Position numbers and translations under genes: made by a program. The notes beneath the pieces are model-generated. The model was not told the origin of the DNA and searched no databases. It saw only the letters and a list, made by a program, of their open reading frames with translations. 64,000 nt of DNA, taken from Chitinophaga lutea. GTDB taxonomy: Bacteria > Bacteroidota > Bacteroidia > Chitinophagales > Chitinophagaceae. Shown here piece after piece: positions 8,695 to 16,399 of the stretch; position 1 is the stretch's first letter, and each line of letters starts with the position of its first letter. The DNA lies in contig NZ_RPDH01000002.1 of the NCBI RefSeq assembly GCF_003813775.1, forward strand, positions 496,001 through 560,000, given 5' to 3'.

Positions 8695-9945
8695 ATGAAA
8701 AAACTATTTGTATCTCTTCTCTTTTGCGGCGCCAGTATGGCCGTAATGGCGCAAAAAGCAAAGGTGAGCAGTGCGGATGACAATCTGAAGAGCGACAAGC
8801 TCGATGCTGCCAAAGCAGACATCGAAGCAGCCCTGGCGAATGAGAAAACCAAGGACGATGCAAGAACCTGGTATGTAAAAGGCAAAATCTATGAAGCCCT
8901 GGCGACCAAAAACAAAAGCGCAGCAGATGCACTGGTAGCCTACGAATCATTCAAGAAAGCCCTGGAAATCAACCCCAAACTGCCTGAAGCATTGCTTGAA
9001 CTGAACAACCGTATGTTCAACGTATATGCAACCGTGGGTAACGCCGGTTATGGCAACCTCAATGAGCAGAAATGGGATTCTTCCTACGTTTATTTCAAAC
9101 AGGCGGCTGAAATCCGCGAGTTCTACAACGGCAAAAACCTCGGTGGCTCTATTCCTACAGATACGGCTATGGTATTCTATTCCGGTTATGCTGCCCAACA
9201 GGCAGGTAAGAAAGAAGAAGCTTTCGCCAGCCTGAAAGAAGCCGCCAAACTGAAATTCAAAGGCGAGCCCGCCCTGTACGTAGTACTGGCACAACAGTAT
9301 GAAGAACGCGGCGACAACGCCAACTGGATCGCCACCATCGACACCGCTAAAGCCTACTTCCCGGCCGACAAGCGTTTCAATGATATGGAAATGCTTTACT
9401 ATTCCAAAACAGGGAAAACAGCCGAGCTGATTTCCATGATGGAAAAGAAAGTAAACGACAACCCGAACGATTTCGCGCTGGCACTCGATTACGCCATCCG
9501 CCTGGATAACGTAGCCAACCCCCGCGACGAAAAGGGCGCGGACCTTCCCAAGCCGTCCGACTACGACGCCCTGATGGATAAAGCCGAAGCAGCTTATAAA
9601 AAAGCACTGACGCTGAAAGCGGACGATGCTACCGCCAACTTCCAGCTGGGTGCATTGTACTTCAACCGCGCCGTGGCGTTCAACAAAGAACTGAACGGCA
9701 TGGATAGCAAACAGCAGAGCTCTCCGAAAGCGAAAGAGCTGCAGGCTAAAGTGACCGCACTCATGGACCAGTCGCTGCCTTTCTTCGAAAAAGCAGACGC
9801 CGGTTTCTCCGCACAGGGTAAACTGGAACCCAGCGACAAACGCACTTACGAAAGCTGCCTCTATGCGCTGCAGAAGATCTACGCCATCAAGAGCGAGCCT
9901 GCAAAAGTAGAAGCGACCAAAAAGAAACTCGAAAGCCTGCAATAA
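8695..9945 (+). CDS. Secreted tetratricopeptide repeat protein
   Basis: 416 residues from the ATG at 8695. A TTG nine bases upstream is in frame, but the ATG begins a clean signal peptide (MKKLFVSLLFCGASMAVMAQ, cleavage after VMA). The rest is helical with TPR-like repeats: KGKIYEALATKNKSAADALV, YESFKKALEINPKLPEAL, AAQQAGKKEEAFASLKEAAK and FQLGALYFNRAVAF. This type is common in Bacteroidota and is probably periplasmic or outer-membrane associated; no enzymatic motif is seen. It lies 52 bp after gyrA and ends at a strong terminator. Confidence 0.88.
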   Translation: MKKLFVSLLFCGASMAVMAQKAKVSSADDNLKSDKLDAAKADIEAALANEKTKDDARTWYVKGKIYEALATKNKSAADALVAYESFKKALEINPKLPEALLELNNRMFNVYATVGNAGYGNLNEQKWDSSYVYFKQAAEIREFYNGKNLGGSIPTDTAMVFYSGYAAQQAGKKEEAFASLKEAAKLKFKGEPALYVVLAQQYEERGDNANWIATIDTAKAYFPADKRFNDMEMLYYSKTGKTAELISMMEKKVNDNPNDFALALDYAIRLDNVANPRDEKGADLPKPSDYDALMDKAEAAYKKALTLKADDATANFQLGALYFNRAVAFNKELNGMDSKQQSSPKAKELQAKVTALMDQSLPFFEKADAGFSAQGKLEPSDKRTYESCLYALQKIYAIKSEPAKVEATKKKLESLQ

Positions 9946-9970
9946 ACAAACAGGTTGTAGATAAATTAAA

Positions 9971-9998
9971 AAGGCAAGGGGCAATCCTTGCCTTTTTT
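9971..9998 (+). terminator. Rho-independent terminator
   Basis: 9-bp stem AAGGCAAGG/CCTTGCCTT with loop GGCAAT and a T-run, 25 bp after the TPR gene stop. Confidence 0.88.
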
Positions 9999-10204
9999 GT
10001 TGCCCCATACTGGCCAAATTATTCCACACTGCTGTTATCCCGGCACATACATGTTAGTCCATTGCTGTTCAATCATTTATATCATTTTCAGACACTTATA
10101 CATGGCGCATAAAATTATCAGGCCTTCGTGCGGCCGTTGGCATGGTAATTACCCTACTTATAGCAAGCAACTTATTCTATTAACCATATCAAATCCTTAC
10201 AATT

Positions 10205-10561
10205 ATGGGCACACAAGTAAAAACAACTACGGAAAGAGAGGCACCGCAGTATCGCCAAGCGCAACCGGGCAGTCCCCGTCATGGCCATACAAGGGAAGAA
10301 GACGACATGGAAGAATTTGATGACGACAGTAACCAGGAACTGGAAGGCTATGATGAAAACGAATTTGATGCGACAGACCGTCGTAACCGCAGGGAAGCCG
10401 AAGAAGCCGACGGCGACACTGCTGCGCACGAACGCAAGGAAGTAAGAACTCCTAGCAGAAGAGGTTTCGCCGCTATGGATAAAGAAAAACAAAGAATGAT
10501 CGCCAGCAAGGGAGGCAAAGCCTCACACGGTGGCGGTAGAAAACCCAGCAAAAACAGATAG
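10205..10561 (+). CDS. KGG-motif stress-induced-type protein
   Basis: 118 residues, strongly charged and predicted disordered. The first 80 residues are acidic and low in complexity (REEDDMEEFDDDSNQELE). The C-terminus is the conserved KGG repeat seen in bacterial stress-induced and Con-10-like proteins: GFAAMDKEKQRMIASKGG followed by KASHGGGRKPSKN. These are small hydrophilic proteins linked to stationary-phase or desiccation stress; the molecular role is not established. It stands alone between two strong terminators. Confidence 0.85.
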   Translation: MGTQVKTTTEREAPQYRQAQPGSPRHGHTREEDDMEEFDDDSNQELEGYDENEFDATDRRNRREAEEADGDTAAHERKEVRTPSRRGFAAMDKEKQRMIASKGGKASHGGGRKPSKNR

Positions 10562-10586
10562 ACGGAATCCGCGTTTTACTCATCTT

Positions 10587-10624
10587 ATGGTTGGATGATG
10601 CGATTGCATCATCCAACCATTTTT
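10587..10624 (+). terminator. Strong Rho-independent terminator
   Basis: Perfect 15-bp stem (ATGGTTGGATGATGC and its complement) with loop GATT, then TTTTT, 25 bp after the KGG gene. Confidence 0.92.
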
Positions 10625-10656
10625 ATTTCTACACGTTATTGTCGTAAATTTAAAAT

Positions 10657-11592
10657 ATGAAAGCCGTAGCTGTTACCACCTTCAAAGCCATCCCGCAAGT
10701 AATGGAACTTCCCGAACCCGCCGTTAAGGAGGGCCACATCCTGATCCGCCTCGCTGCGGCAGGGCTGAACCCGTTTGACTGGAAGATGATTGACGGCATC
10801 CTGAAAGACCATATGCCACACGTTTTCCCGCTGATCATCGGCGTAGACGGCGCAGGCGTAGTGGAGGCGACAGGCCCCGGTGTGACGCGTTTCAAGACAG
10901 GTGACCGTGTATATGGTCAGATGCTGCATGCGCCTGTGGGAGAGGGCTCCTATGCCGAATTTGTAGTGGTTCCGGAGAAAGCCGCCATTGCTGAAGCACC
11001 CACAGGGATTCCGTTGACCGATGCTGCTGCGGCGCCTACCGCGGGTATGACCGCGTTGCAATTACTGGAAAAATCCGGGCTTTCGGCAGGGCAGACGTTG
11101 CTGCTGGTGGGTGCAACCGGCGGTGTAGGATCGTTTGTGACCCAGCTGGCCAGCGCCAGGGGCATTCGTGTAGCCGCTACCGTAGGCACTGCCGAAGAAA
11201 CCGAAAGAATGAAAAAACTGGGGGCAACCAGCACGGTAAATTACAAGGAAAATGAGCCTTACCCCACTTCCGACGCATTGATAGACCTGATCAACAAGGG
11301 GGAGGCGTTCGGTAAAATGCTGGAATATGTAAAACCAGGCGGGGCGGCGCTCACCACACAATTCGTGGCGGATAAAAAAGCGCTCGAAGCCAAACAGCTT
11401 CACGGCGGCAACTTTGAGACCCAGGGTACACCCGCATCGCTCGATGAATTAAGGAAAGCGATCGACAATGAGGAAATCAACATCCCCGTAGACCGGAAAA
11501 TAAACCTCGAACAGGCGCCGGCGGCCATTGCAGAAAGCCGGGAACTGAAAAGTAAAGGGAAGACCATTATCGTGATCAACGATCAGCTTTAG
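10657..11592 (+). CDS. NADP-dependent oxidoreductase, MDR / quinone-oxidoreductase type
   Basis: 311 residues. GroES-like N-terminal domain (AAAGLNPFDWKMIDG, GVDGAGVVEATGPGV, GDRVYG), then a Rossmann domain with LLVGATGGVGSFVTQLA near 148-164. The zinc ligands of classical alcohol dehydrogenases are absent. It therefore belongs to the zinc-less quinone-oxidoreductase/enone-reductase branch, which reduces alpha,beta-unsaturated carbonyls or quinones with NADPH. Substrate unknown. Single gene, convergent with the YjbR-like gene downstream. Confidence 0.9.
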   Translation: MKAVAVTTFKAIPQVMELPEPAVKEGHILIRLAAAGLNPFDWKMIDGILKDHMPHVFPLIIGVDGAGVVEATGPGVTRFKTGDRVYGQMLHAPVGEGSYAEFVVVPEKAAIAEAPTGIPLTDAAAAPTAGMTALQLLEKSGLSAGQTLLLVGATGGVGSFVTQLASARGIRVAATVGTAEETERMKKLGATSTVNYKENEPYPTSDALIDLINKGEAFGKMLEYVKPGGAALTTQFVADKKALEAKQLHGGNFETQGTPASLDELRKAIDNEEINIPVDRKINLEQAPAAIAESRELKSKGKTIIVINDQL

Positions 11593-11674
11593 GTCGGTCC
11601 TGTCATTCTCAAAGCAACAATAGCCGGCATTACACAGCAGCCGGAAGCATCGTAAAACGCGACCGGCTCAATGA

Positions 11675-12031
11675 TCAGCTTTGTGCTGCCAGTTCCTCCC
11701 GTGCTTTTTTCGGCAGGCCTTTCACCACCAGGTCATACGACTTTTTCGTCCATTCCAGTAACAACTTGTCGGGAATAGAACCATCGAACAGCACGGTATT
11801 CCAGTGTTTTTTATTCATATGATAACCCGGCTGCACCGCGTCGTAGCGCTCCCGTAACTCCACCGCTTCTTCAGGATCGCATTTCAGGTTAACGCTTTCA
11901 AATGCATCAACGTCTGTAAGGGCGAACAATTTTCCCATCACATAAAATACCAGGATGTTTTCCCCGAAAGGAAACCCTTCAGTGGTGCCGGGCAGTGAGA
12001 GGCAATAAGTATGAAATTTTTCGAGGTTCAT
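11675..12031 (-). CDS. MmcQ/YjbR family DNA-binding-like protein
   Basis: 118 residues from the ATG at 12031. An upstream in-frame ATG at 12139 is rejected because a -7 box (12070-12077) lies inside that extension. The family core is visible: YCLSLPGTTEGFPFGENILV, KLFALTDVD, NLKCDPEEAVELRERY, VQPGYHMNKKHWNTV, and SYDLVVKGLPKKAR at the C-terminus. YjbR proteins have a CyaY-like fold and are often called DNA-binding, although the biological role is unproven. Confidence 0.9.
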   Translation of the reverse strand: MNLEKFHTYCLSLPGTTEGFPFGENILVFYVMGKLFALTDVDAFESVNLKCDPEEAVELRERYDAVQPGYHMNKKHWNTVLFDGSIPDKLLLEWTKKSYDLVVKGLPKKAREELAAQS

Positions 12032-12069
12032 CGTTAGGCGGGCCCGGGAGTTTACATGACCGGGCGCTG

Positions 12070-12077
12070 CAAAAATA
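12070..12077 (-). promoter_or_regulatory. Probable promoter of the YjbR-like gene, -7 box TATTTTTG
   Basis: Minus-strand match to TAnnTTTG, 38 bases upstream of the ATG at 12031. It supports that start over the longer frame. Confidence 0.55.
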
Positions 12078-12282
12078 AAGAGAAATTTCCGTCGATGGCG
12101 GCGTACGTCTTCCCGAAAAGCATTGGACAAGCGAGTCAATCCTGCCGAACAATTTTTGGTGATCTGACGGAATTATTTTACTTTACGTCAAAATAACACA
12201 AACGTACATATTCGTATTCAGGCAACCCGCCTTTGTCGCTGAATACGAAGTTCCCGGAGACCAATACCTGCAATAAAATGTT

Positions 12283-12828
12283 ATGGAAAAACATGCCTAT
12301 ACCCCCTGGTTATTTACCATTTCGGATTTCATGACGCGCGAAGAATGTGATGAGCTCATTCGGAAAAGTGAGGCGATCGGTTATGAAGAAGCCACCGTTG
12401 ACGTGGGAGGCGGAGAGCAGCGGATGATCAAAGGCGTACGGAATAACGAGCGTGTGCTGTACAAAGACGAAGATTATGCGGCATTTATCTGGGAGCGCCT
12501 GAAGGAATTTGCGCCGGCAGGAGATCATGACCGGAATGCCTGTGGCCTGAACGAATTGTTCCGGTTTTACAAGTACAGTCCAGGCCAGCGCTTTAAAATG
12601 CATAAAGACGGCTGTTTCATACGGGACCTGACGGAAGCCAGCCAATACACCTTTTTGATTTACCTCAATGAGGGATATACAGGAGGAGAAACCGTCTTTT
12701 CGTCGGGCGAGGTTATTTGTCCCTCCACCGGCACAGCGCTGATTTTTTACCACCCGCTCCGCCACGAAGGCTCGTTGCTCACCGAGGGTGTGAAGTATGT
12801 GCTCCGGTCTGATATCATGTACCGGTGA
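12283..12828 (+). CDS. 2OG-Fe(II) oxygenase, prolyl 4-hydroxylase-like
   Basis: 181 residues. The double-stranded beta-helix iron site is visible: HKDGCF (H-x-D, about 107-109), the distal His in YHPLRHEGSLL (about 166), and the 2-oxoglutarate-binding basic residue following in GVKYVLRSDIMY. YLNEGYTGGETVF is the family core strand. Such enzymes hydroxylate proline or other side chains using Fe(II), O2 and 2-oxoglutarate. The substrate is not predictable here. Single-gene unit. Confidence 0.9.
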   Translation: MEKHAYTPWLFTISDFMTREECDELIRKSEAIGYEEATVDVGGGEQRMIKGVRNNERVLYKDEDYAAFIWERLKEFAPAGDHDRNACGLNELFRFYKYSPGQRFKMHKDGCFIRDLTEASQYTFLIYLNEGYTGGETVFSSGEVICPSTGTALIFYHPLRHEGSLLTEGVKYVLRSDIMYR

Positions 12829-13336
12829 GATGGTGCATTGGGAAGTCGAGCCAGGAAGGTAGCGGAAATTCGCAGGAATAGGAAGTCAGATTTCGACCAT
12901 TTCCGAGCAATAAACGGGCGTCACACTCATGGAAATAACACTAAATATCAATTATTTATACCTTTTACCGGAATTTTATCTACAAACTCAATGGAGCCGC
13001 CATTCAGTTTGAAAACCTTTGAAAAAAAAGCGCCTGAATCTGCCCGCAGACCGGCTACCTAAAGATCACCCGAGGCTCCATAGGGCCCTTTGAGCGAACA
13101 AACGCCGATATAACGGGGAATGGGCCTAACTCATTGAAACGGCTGCATAAAAGAGCCGCTCAATTCAAAATCGGCGGCTGCAGAGGCTCGGTTTAACCAC
13201 AAAACAACTCTGCACCCATAGTAGCCGTAACCACGGGTATCTGTAAGGTGGCGCGTGTATCCAACTAGTTAATCATCAGCCAAGCATATTCAACCAAATT
13301 GCGTCGGAAATGGTGGCCAAACGATGTTATAAGTCA

Positions 13337-13501
13337 TCATTTAATATCCAGACCCAAAACTTCCTTAAATTCCTCGGGACGCACTGCAAAATTATCCAGG
13401 ACGTAGTACGGCAAGACAGTCTCATCGGGTTAGCCGGTCAAAGAAACCAGCAGCCTGACACTTAAATCTATGGAGACTAACCAACAGGTTGGAGCAGCCA
13501 T
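13337..13501 (-). pseudogene. Decayed 3' end of an unidentified gene
   Basis: On the minus strand a coding-like frame ends VRPEEFKEVLGLDIK* (stop at 13337-13339). It continues upstream as PDETVLPYYVLDNFA before an in-frame TAA (13430-13432). Beyond the stop the same frame reads SVRLLVSLTG. The composition is protein-like and the interruption indicates decay. The parent family is not recognised. Confidence 0.35.
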
Positions 13502-13672
13502 CAAACAATAGAACCCCAGAGATTAATCAAATGAAAGGCAGGGGAAAAGCCTTTATTTTTATTTAACATAATGTAAATTATACTCAATATTATTAAAGCT
13601 TAATTAGCTACCAGCAAGCCTTTAGAATTTGATTTAAGCCTGAATGATCCGGAAATGAGCGGCTTGGCCAGC

Positions 13673-13708
13673 GCCCGGGCTTAGGTATACGCCCGGGCTT
13701 AGGTATAC
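13673..13708. repeat. Two tandem copies of an 18-bp repeat
   Basis: GCCCGGGCTTAGGTATAC occurs twice back to back (13673-13690 and 13691-13708). Each copy contains the palindromes GCCCGGGC and GTATAC. It lies about 110 bp upstream of the sigma factor gene. Confidence 0.85.
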
Positions 13709-13820
13709 ATCTCTTATTTGCCGTACATTCAATCAGCCGGAATATTTTCCGGAGGCCTGTGATTTTTTAAGTCTTTGAGCGAATAATGATGATGTAACAA
13801 GTAATTTCTCCATCTGATTT

Positions 13821-14330
13821 ATGAACAACCAGGATAAACACGAAGCATTTCTGGCGGTCGTCCAGGCTCATAAAGGCATTCTTTACAAGATTGCCAATTC
13901 GTACTGCAGGAACGCCGACGACCGGCAGGATCTCATCCAGGAAATTATCCTGCAGCTCTGGCTGTCGTTCGACCGGTATTCCGGGCAGTTCAAACTGTCC
14001 ACCTGGGTGTACCGAATCGCTTTGAATACAACCATTTCCTCATACCGTAAATACAGTCGTAAATCAAAGATTTCCAGTGAATTGAATGTAAATACTTTGG
14101 ATTTTGCTGACAGTATGGCCTCCCCAGAGACCACCGAAAACCTGCATTTCTTGCAGCACTTTATCGACAGCCTTAACCATTTTGACCGGGCATTAATGCT
14201 CCTATACCTCGAGGAAAAAACACAGGCCGAAATGGCTGAAATCCTGGGTATCACCATTACAAACGTAGCTACCCGAATCAGCCGGATCAAACAAAAACTT
14301 AAACAAAAATTCTCAATGCTAAATAGCTAA
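13821..14330 (+). CDS. ECF-type RNA polymerase sigma factor
   Basis: 169 residues. Region 2 is visible as ILYKIANSYCRNADDRQDLIQEIILQLW with STWVYRIALNTTISSYRK (about 20-75). Region 4 is a helix-turn-helix, YLEEKTQAEMAEILGITITN and ATRISRIKQKLK (about 130-165). It directs transcription of a small regulon. The gene 3 bp downstream encodes a membrane protein in the position normally held by an anti-sigma factor, so it may be its regulator (inference). The AT-rich surroundings differ from the GC-rich genes on both sides. Confidence 0.92.
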   Translation: MNNQDKHEAFLAVVQAHKGILYKIANSYCRNADDRQDLIQEIILQLWLSFDRYSGQFKLSTWVYRIALNTTISSYRKYSRKSKISSELNVNTLDFADSMASPETTENLHFLQHFIDSLNHFDRALMLLYLEEKTQAEMAEILGITITNVATRISRIKQKLKQKFSMLNS

Positions 14331-14333
14331 ACA

Positions 14334-14987
14334 ATGGAAAACAATGAAATAATCTCCTTATGGAAAGCATATGGTAAGCGGCTGGATGAAAGCCTCCGGC
14401 TAAGCCGGCAGAATACACAGCACATCACCCAGATAAAGGTGCAATCCTTCCTCAGCGCAATGCGACCGTTAAAGGTATTTGCCGTGCTGGCGGGAATTAT
14501 ATGGGTCATCCTCGTAGATTCCCTGATTATCCGCCTCGCTCCCGTTGCAAACCTCTTTTTTCTCGTTTCCGCGGCCATACAGGTAATATTGACCAAACTG
14601 GCCATCGGTATCTACCTGTACCAGCTTATCCTCATCCACCAAACCGACATCAGTGAGCCCGTAGTGGCCACCCAGCGAAAACTCGCCGCACTGAAAGCCT
14701 CTACACTTTGGGGAGCGCGGCTCCTTTTCCTGCAACTCCCGGTATGGACGACCTTTTACTGGAATGAAACCATGCTGGCAAATGGGCACCCAATTCTGCT
14801 TACCATACAGGCCGCCGTTAGCCTTTCAATGACCATGCTGGCAATCTGGCTCTTTTTCAACATCCGGTACAGGAACCGTGATAAAAAATGGTTCAGGCTC
14901 ATATTTGCAGGGAAGGAATGGACACCAGTGCTGGAGGCAATCGGCATCCTGAATGAAGTTCAAGCATTCCAGAGAGAAGATAATTAG
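14334..14987 (+). CDS. Multi-pass membrane protein paired with the ECF sigma factor
   Basis: 217 residues, not assignable to a named family. A soluble N-terminus of about 43 residues (ISLWKAYGKRLDESLRLSRQ) precedes hydrophobic helices near 47-66, 72-95, 128-142 and 155-176. The C-terminus is soluble (KEWTPVLEAIGILNEV). It starts 3 bp after the sigma gene stop, so the two are co-translated. An anti-sigma role is plausible from position, but the zinc-finger anti-sigma motif (H-x3-C-x2-C) and a FecR domain are both absent. The short N-terminal helix could hold the sigma factor (inference). Confidence 0.75.
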   Translation: MENNEIISLWKAYGKRLDESLRLSRQNTQHITQIKVQSFLSAMRPLKVFAVLAGIIWVILVDSLIIRLAPVANLFFLVSAAIQVILTKLAIGIYLYQLILIHQTDISEPVVATQRKLAALKASTLWGARLLFLQLPVWTTFYWNETMLANGHPILLTIQAAVSLSMTMLAIWLFFNIRYRNRDKKWFRLIFAGKEWTPVLEAIGILNEVQAFQREDN

Positions 14988-15241
14988 CTAAATTTTTAAA
15001 TGATGAAAATGGAGTTAGTCTGTTTATTTTGAACTAATTATCTTCTTTGAACACATACATTTTATTTTTATATAGTCATTTTTTATTGAAAATCAATTAT
15101 TTATACGCTTACAGATAAGATTGAATTTCAAACAACTCCATATGAAACCTTTCTTTCCTACCACTGATTTCATCACGTAATTAACTGGCTACCAAATTTA
15201 TAGACAGGATGACAGCAATTTAATATCCAAACATCTCTGAA

Positions 15242-15489
15242 GCATTGATATCCAGGCAGCCTTAAGAACTGTTCTCTGTCACTCAAAAGCCCTTAAAACA
15301 AAAAGCAACTGATGTTCTCATTCAGCTGCTTCTGTATCAGTCAATCTGTAAACGGTTCTTTTGATGCGTTCAGGTCAAAATTGATACCTGGCAACCCTAA
15401 AAAAGCTGCCCCTGTCCGCTTCAAAACCCCTTAAAACAAAAAAGCAGCTGAACATTCATTCAGCTGCTTCTATATCAGTCAATCTGTAA
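15242..15489. repeat. Imperfect 138-bp tandem duplication containing a terminator
   Basis: Copy 1 (about 15242-15351) and copy 2 (about 15378-15489) share the landmarks TTGATA, CCTTAAAACAAAAA, TTCAGCTGCTTCT and ATCAGTCAATCTGTAA at constant 138-bp spacing. The copy nearest the desaturase gene has a perfect stem; the farther copy has mismatches. Confidence 0.75.
15437..15468 (-). terminator. Rho-independent terminator of the desaturase gene
   Basis: Minus-strand perfect 10-bp stem (AGCAGCTGAA/TTCAGCTGCT, 6-base loop) followed by TTTTTTGTTTT, 35 bp past the desaturase stop. A decayed duplicate lies near 15301-15332. Confidence 0.85.
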
Positions 15490-15502
15490 TTTTAATTCAA
15501 CC

Positions 15503-16276
15503 CTAGGCCGCCCGCTTTTCTGACGCCGCAATCTTGGCGGTTGCGGTCTGGCGAAGACGGATAATGCCCACCCAGTGCATCACTTTCATCACGGGATAAG
15601 TCGGGTCGAACTCGTACCATTTTTTGGCAAAGTTCGCACTGTCCTTATGCATGTGGTGATTGTTCTGGAACAGCTCACCCAGCAGGAAAATACCCCAGGG
15701 CTCCGAGTTACGGGAATGGTCGCCGTTGTCGTAGTTGCTATAACCGTACTTGTGACCGCACCAGTTCACCACCGCACCCTGCACAGGCCCGATCAGGAAA
15801 TGGATAGGCAACAGCAGGAACCACCAGAAACTGGGCGCAAATACCGCGTAGAACGCAATGTAAATGGCCATCCATACCAGGCGGGTCGCACGGTGGTCAC
15901 CGAATTTGTCCATCGCCTCCCAGGTAGGCAGCGGCTCTTTGGTAAACTGCGCATCCGGCATTTTGGTCCTCGTTACGAAGCTGGCGTAGATTTCACGGGT
16001 GTGAACCATCATATGCCAAACGTCTTTGAAGAAATGCGGAGAATGCGGGTCTTGTTCTGTATCGCTGTACTCATGGTGCATGCGGTGCATAACGCCATAA
16101 GCGCGGGGAATCAGGTAAGACGAGCCCTGGAAAAACCAGGTGCAAAAGTAAAACACACGTTCCCAACCCTTGCTGGTGTCATACATTTGGTGAGACGCAT
16201 ACCGGTGCAAAAAAAATGTATGGAAAAAGAGAGACAGAAACCAATGTGAAAAAAAGAAAATCAGAATCGCTATCAT
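15503..16276 (-). CDS. Acyl-CoA / fatty acid desaturase
   Basis: 257 residues, an integral membrane di-iron enzyme that introduces a cis double bond into acyl chains. The three histidine boxes are intact: H24RYASH29, H64RMHH68 and H207HMH210 in ELFQNNHHMH. The fourth conserved metal ligand region is NWCGHKYGYSNYD (about 171-183). Hydrophobic segments flank the boxes. The protein is shorter than many delta-9 desaturases (about 300) but typical of the compact Bacteroidota form. It has its own promoter (16314-16321) and terminator. Confidence 0.95.
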   Translation of the reverse strand: MIAILIFFFSHWFLSLFFHTFFLHRYASHQMYDTSKGWERVFYFCTWFFQGSSYLIPRAYGVMHRMHHEYSDTEQDPHSPHFFKDVWHMMVHTREIYASFVTRTKMPDAQFTKEPLPTWEAMDKFGDHRATRLVWMAIYIAFYAVFAPSFWWFLLLPIHFLIGPVQGAVVNWCGHKYGYSNYDNGDHSRNSEPWGIFLLGELFQNNHHMHKDSANFAKKWYEFDPTYPVMKVMHWVGIIRLRQTATAKIAASEKRAA

Positions 16277-16313
16277 GTAAATACCACTTCGTTAATAGAT
16301 AAGAAATAAGCCG

Positions 16314-16321
16314 CAAAGATA
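16314..16321 (-). promoter_or_regulatory. Probable desaturase promoter, -7 box TATCTTTG
   Basis: Minus-strand exact match to TAnnTTTG, 37 bases upstream of the desaturase ATG (16276), giving a leader of about 33 bases. Confidence 0.6.
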
Positions 16322-16399
16322 ATCTAATTATCGGGCTTTCTCAGGAATTTAACTCCGTGTTAATGAATATATTAATTACGCATATAAGGTGTCAGGGGC

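Larger units (their letters stand above)
12829..13820. other. 992-bp gene-poor region with decayed sequence
   Basis: No intact gene recognised. A TTG-initiated frame of 74 codons at 12838-13062 has no family features and is not accepted. The region holds a minus-strand coding relic (13337-13501) and a two-copy 18-bp tandem repeat (13673-13708). It becomes AT-rich from about 13540. It looks like eroded accessory DNA upstream of the sigma factor gene. Confidence 0.6.
14988..15502. other. 515-bp AT-rich intergenic region
   Basis: No gene seen. The first 130 bases are very AT-rich. The right part is an imperfect tandem duplication of about 138 bp (15242-15489) carrying two versions of the desaturase terminator. 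Confidence 0.7.

Noticed and set aside
12838..13062. 74-codon frame after the oxygenase gene
   Set aside because: TTG start, no family features, composition unlike neighbouring genes.
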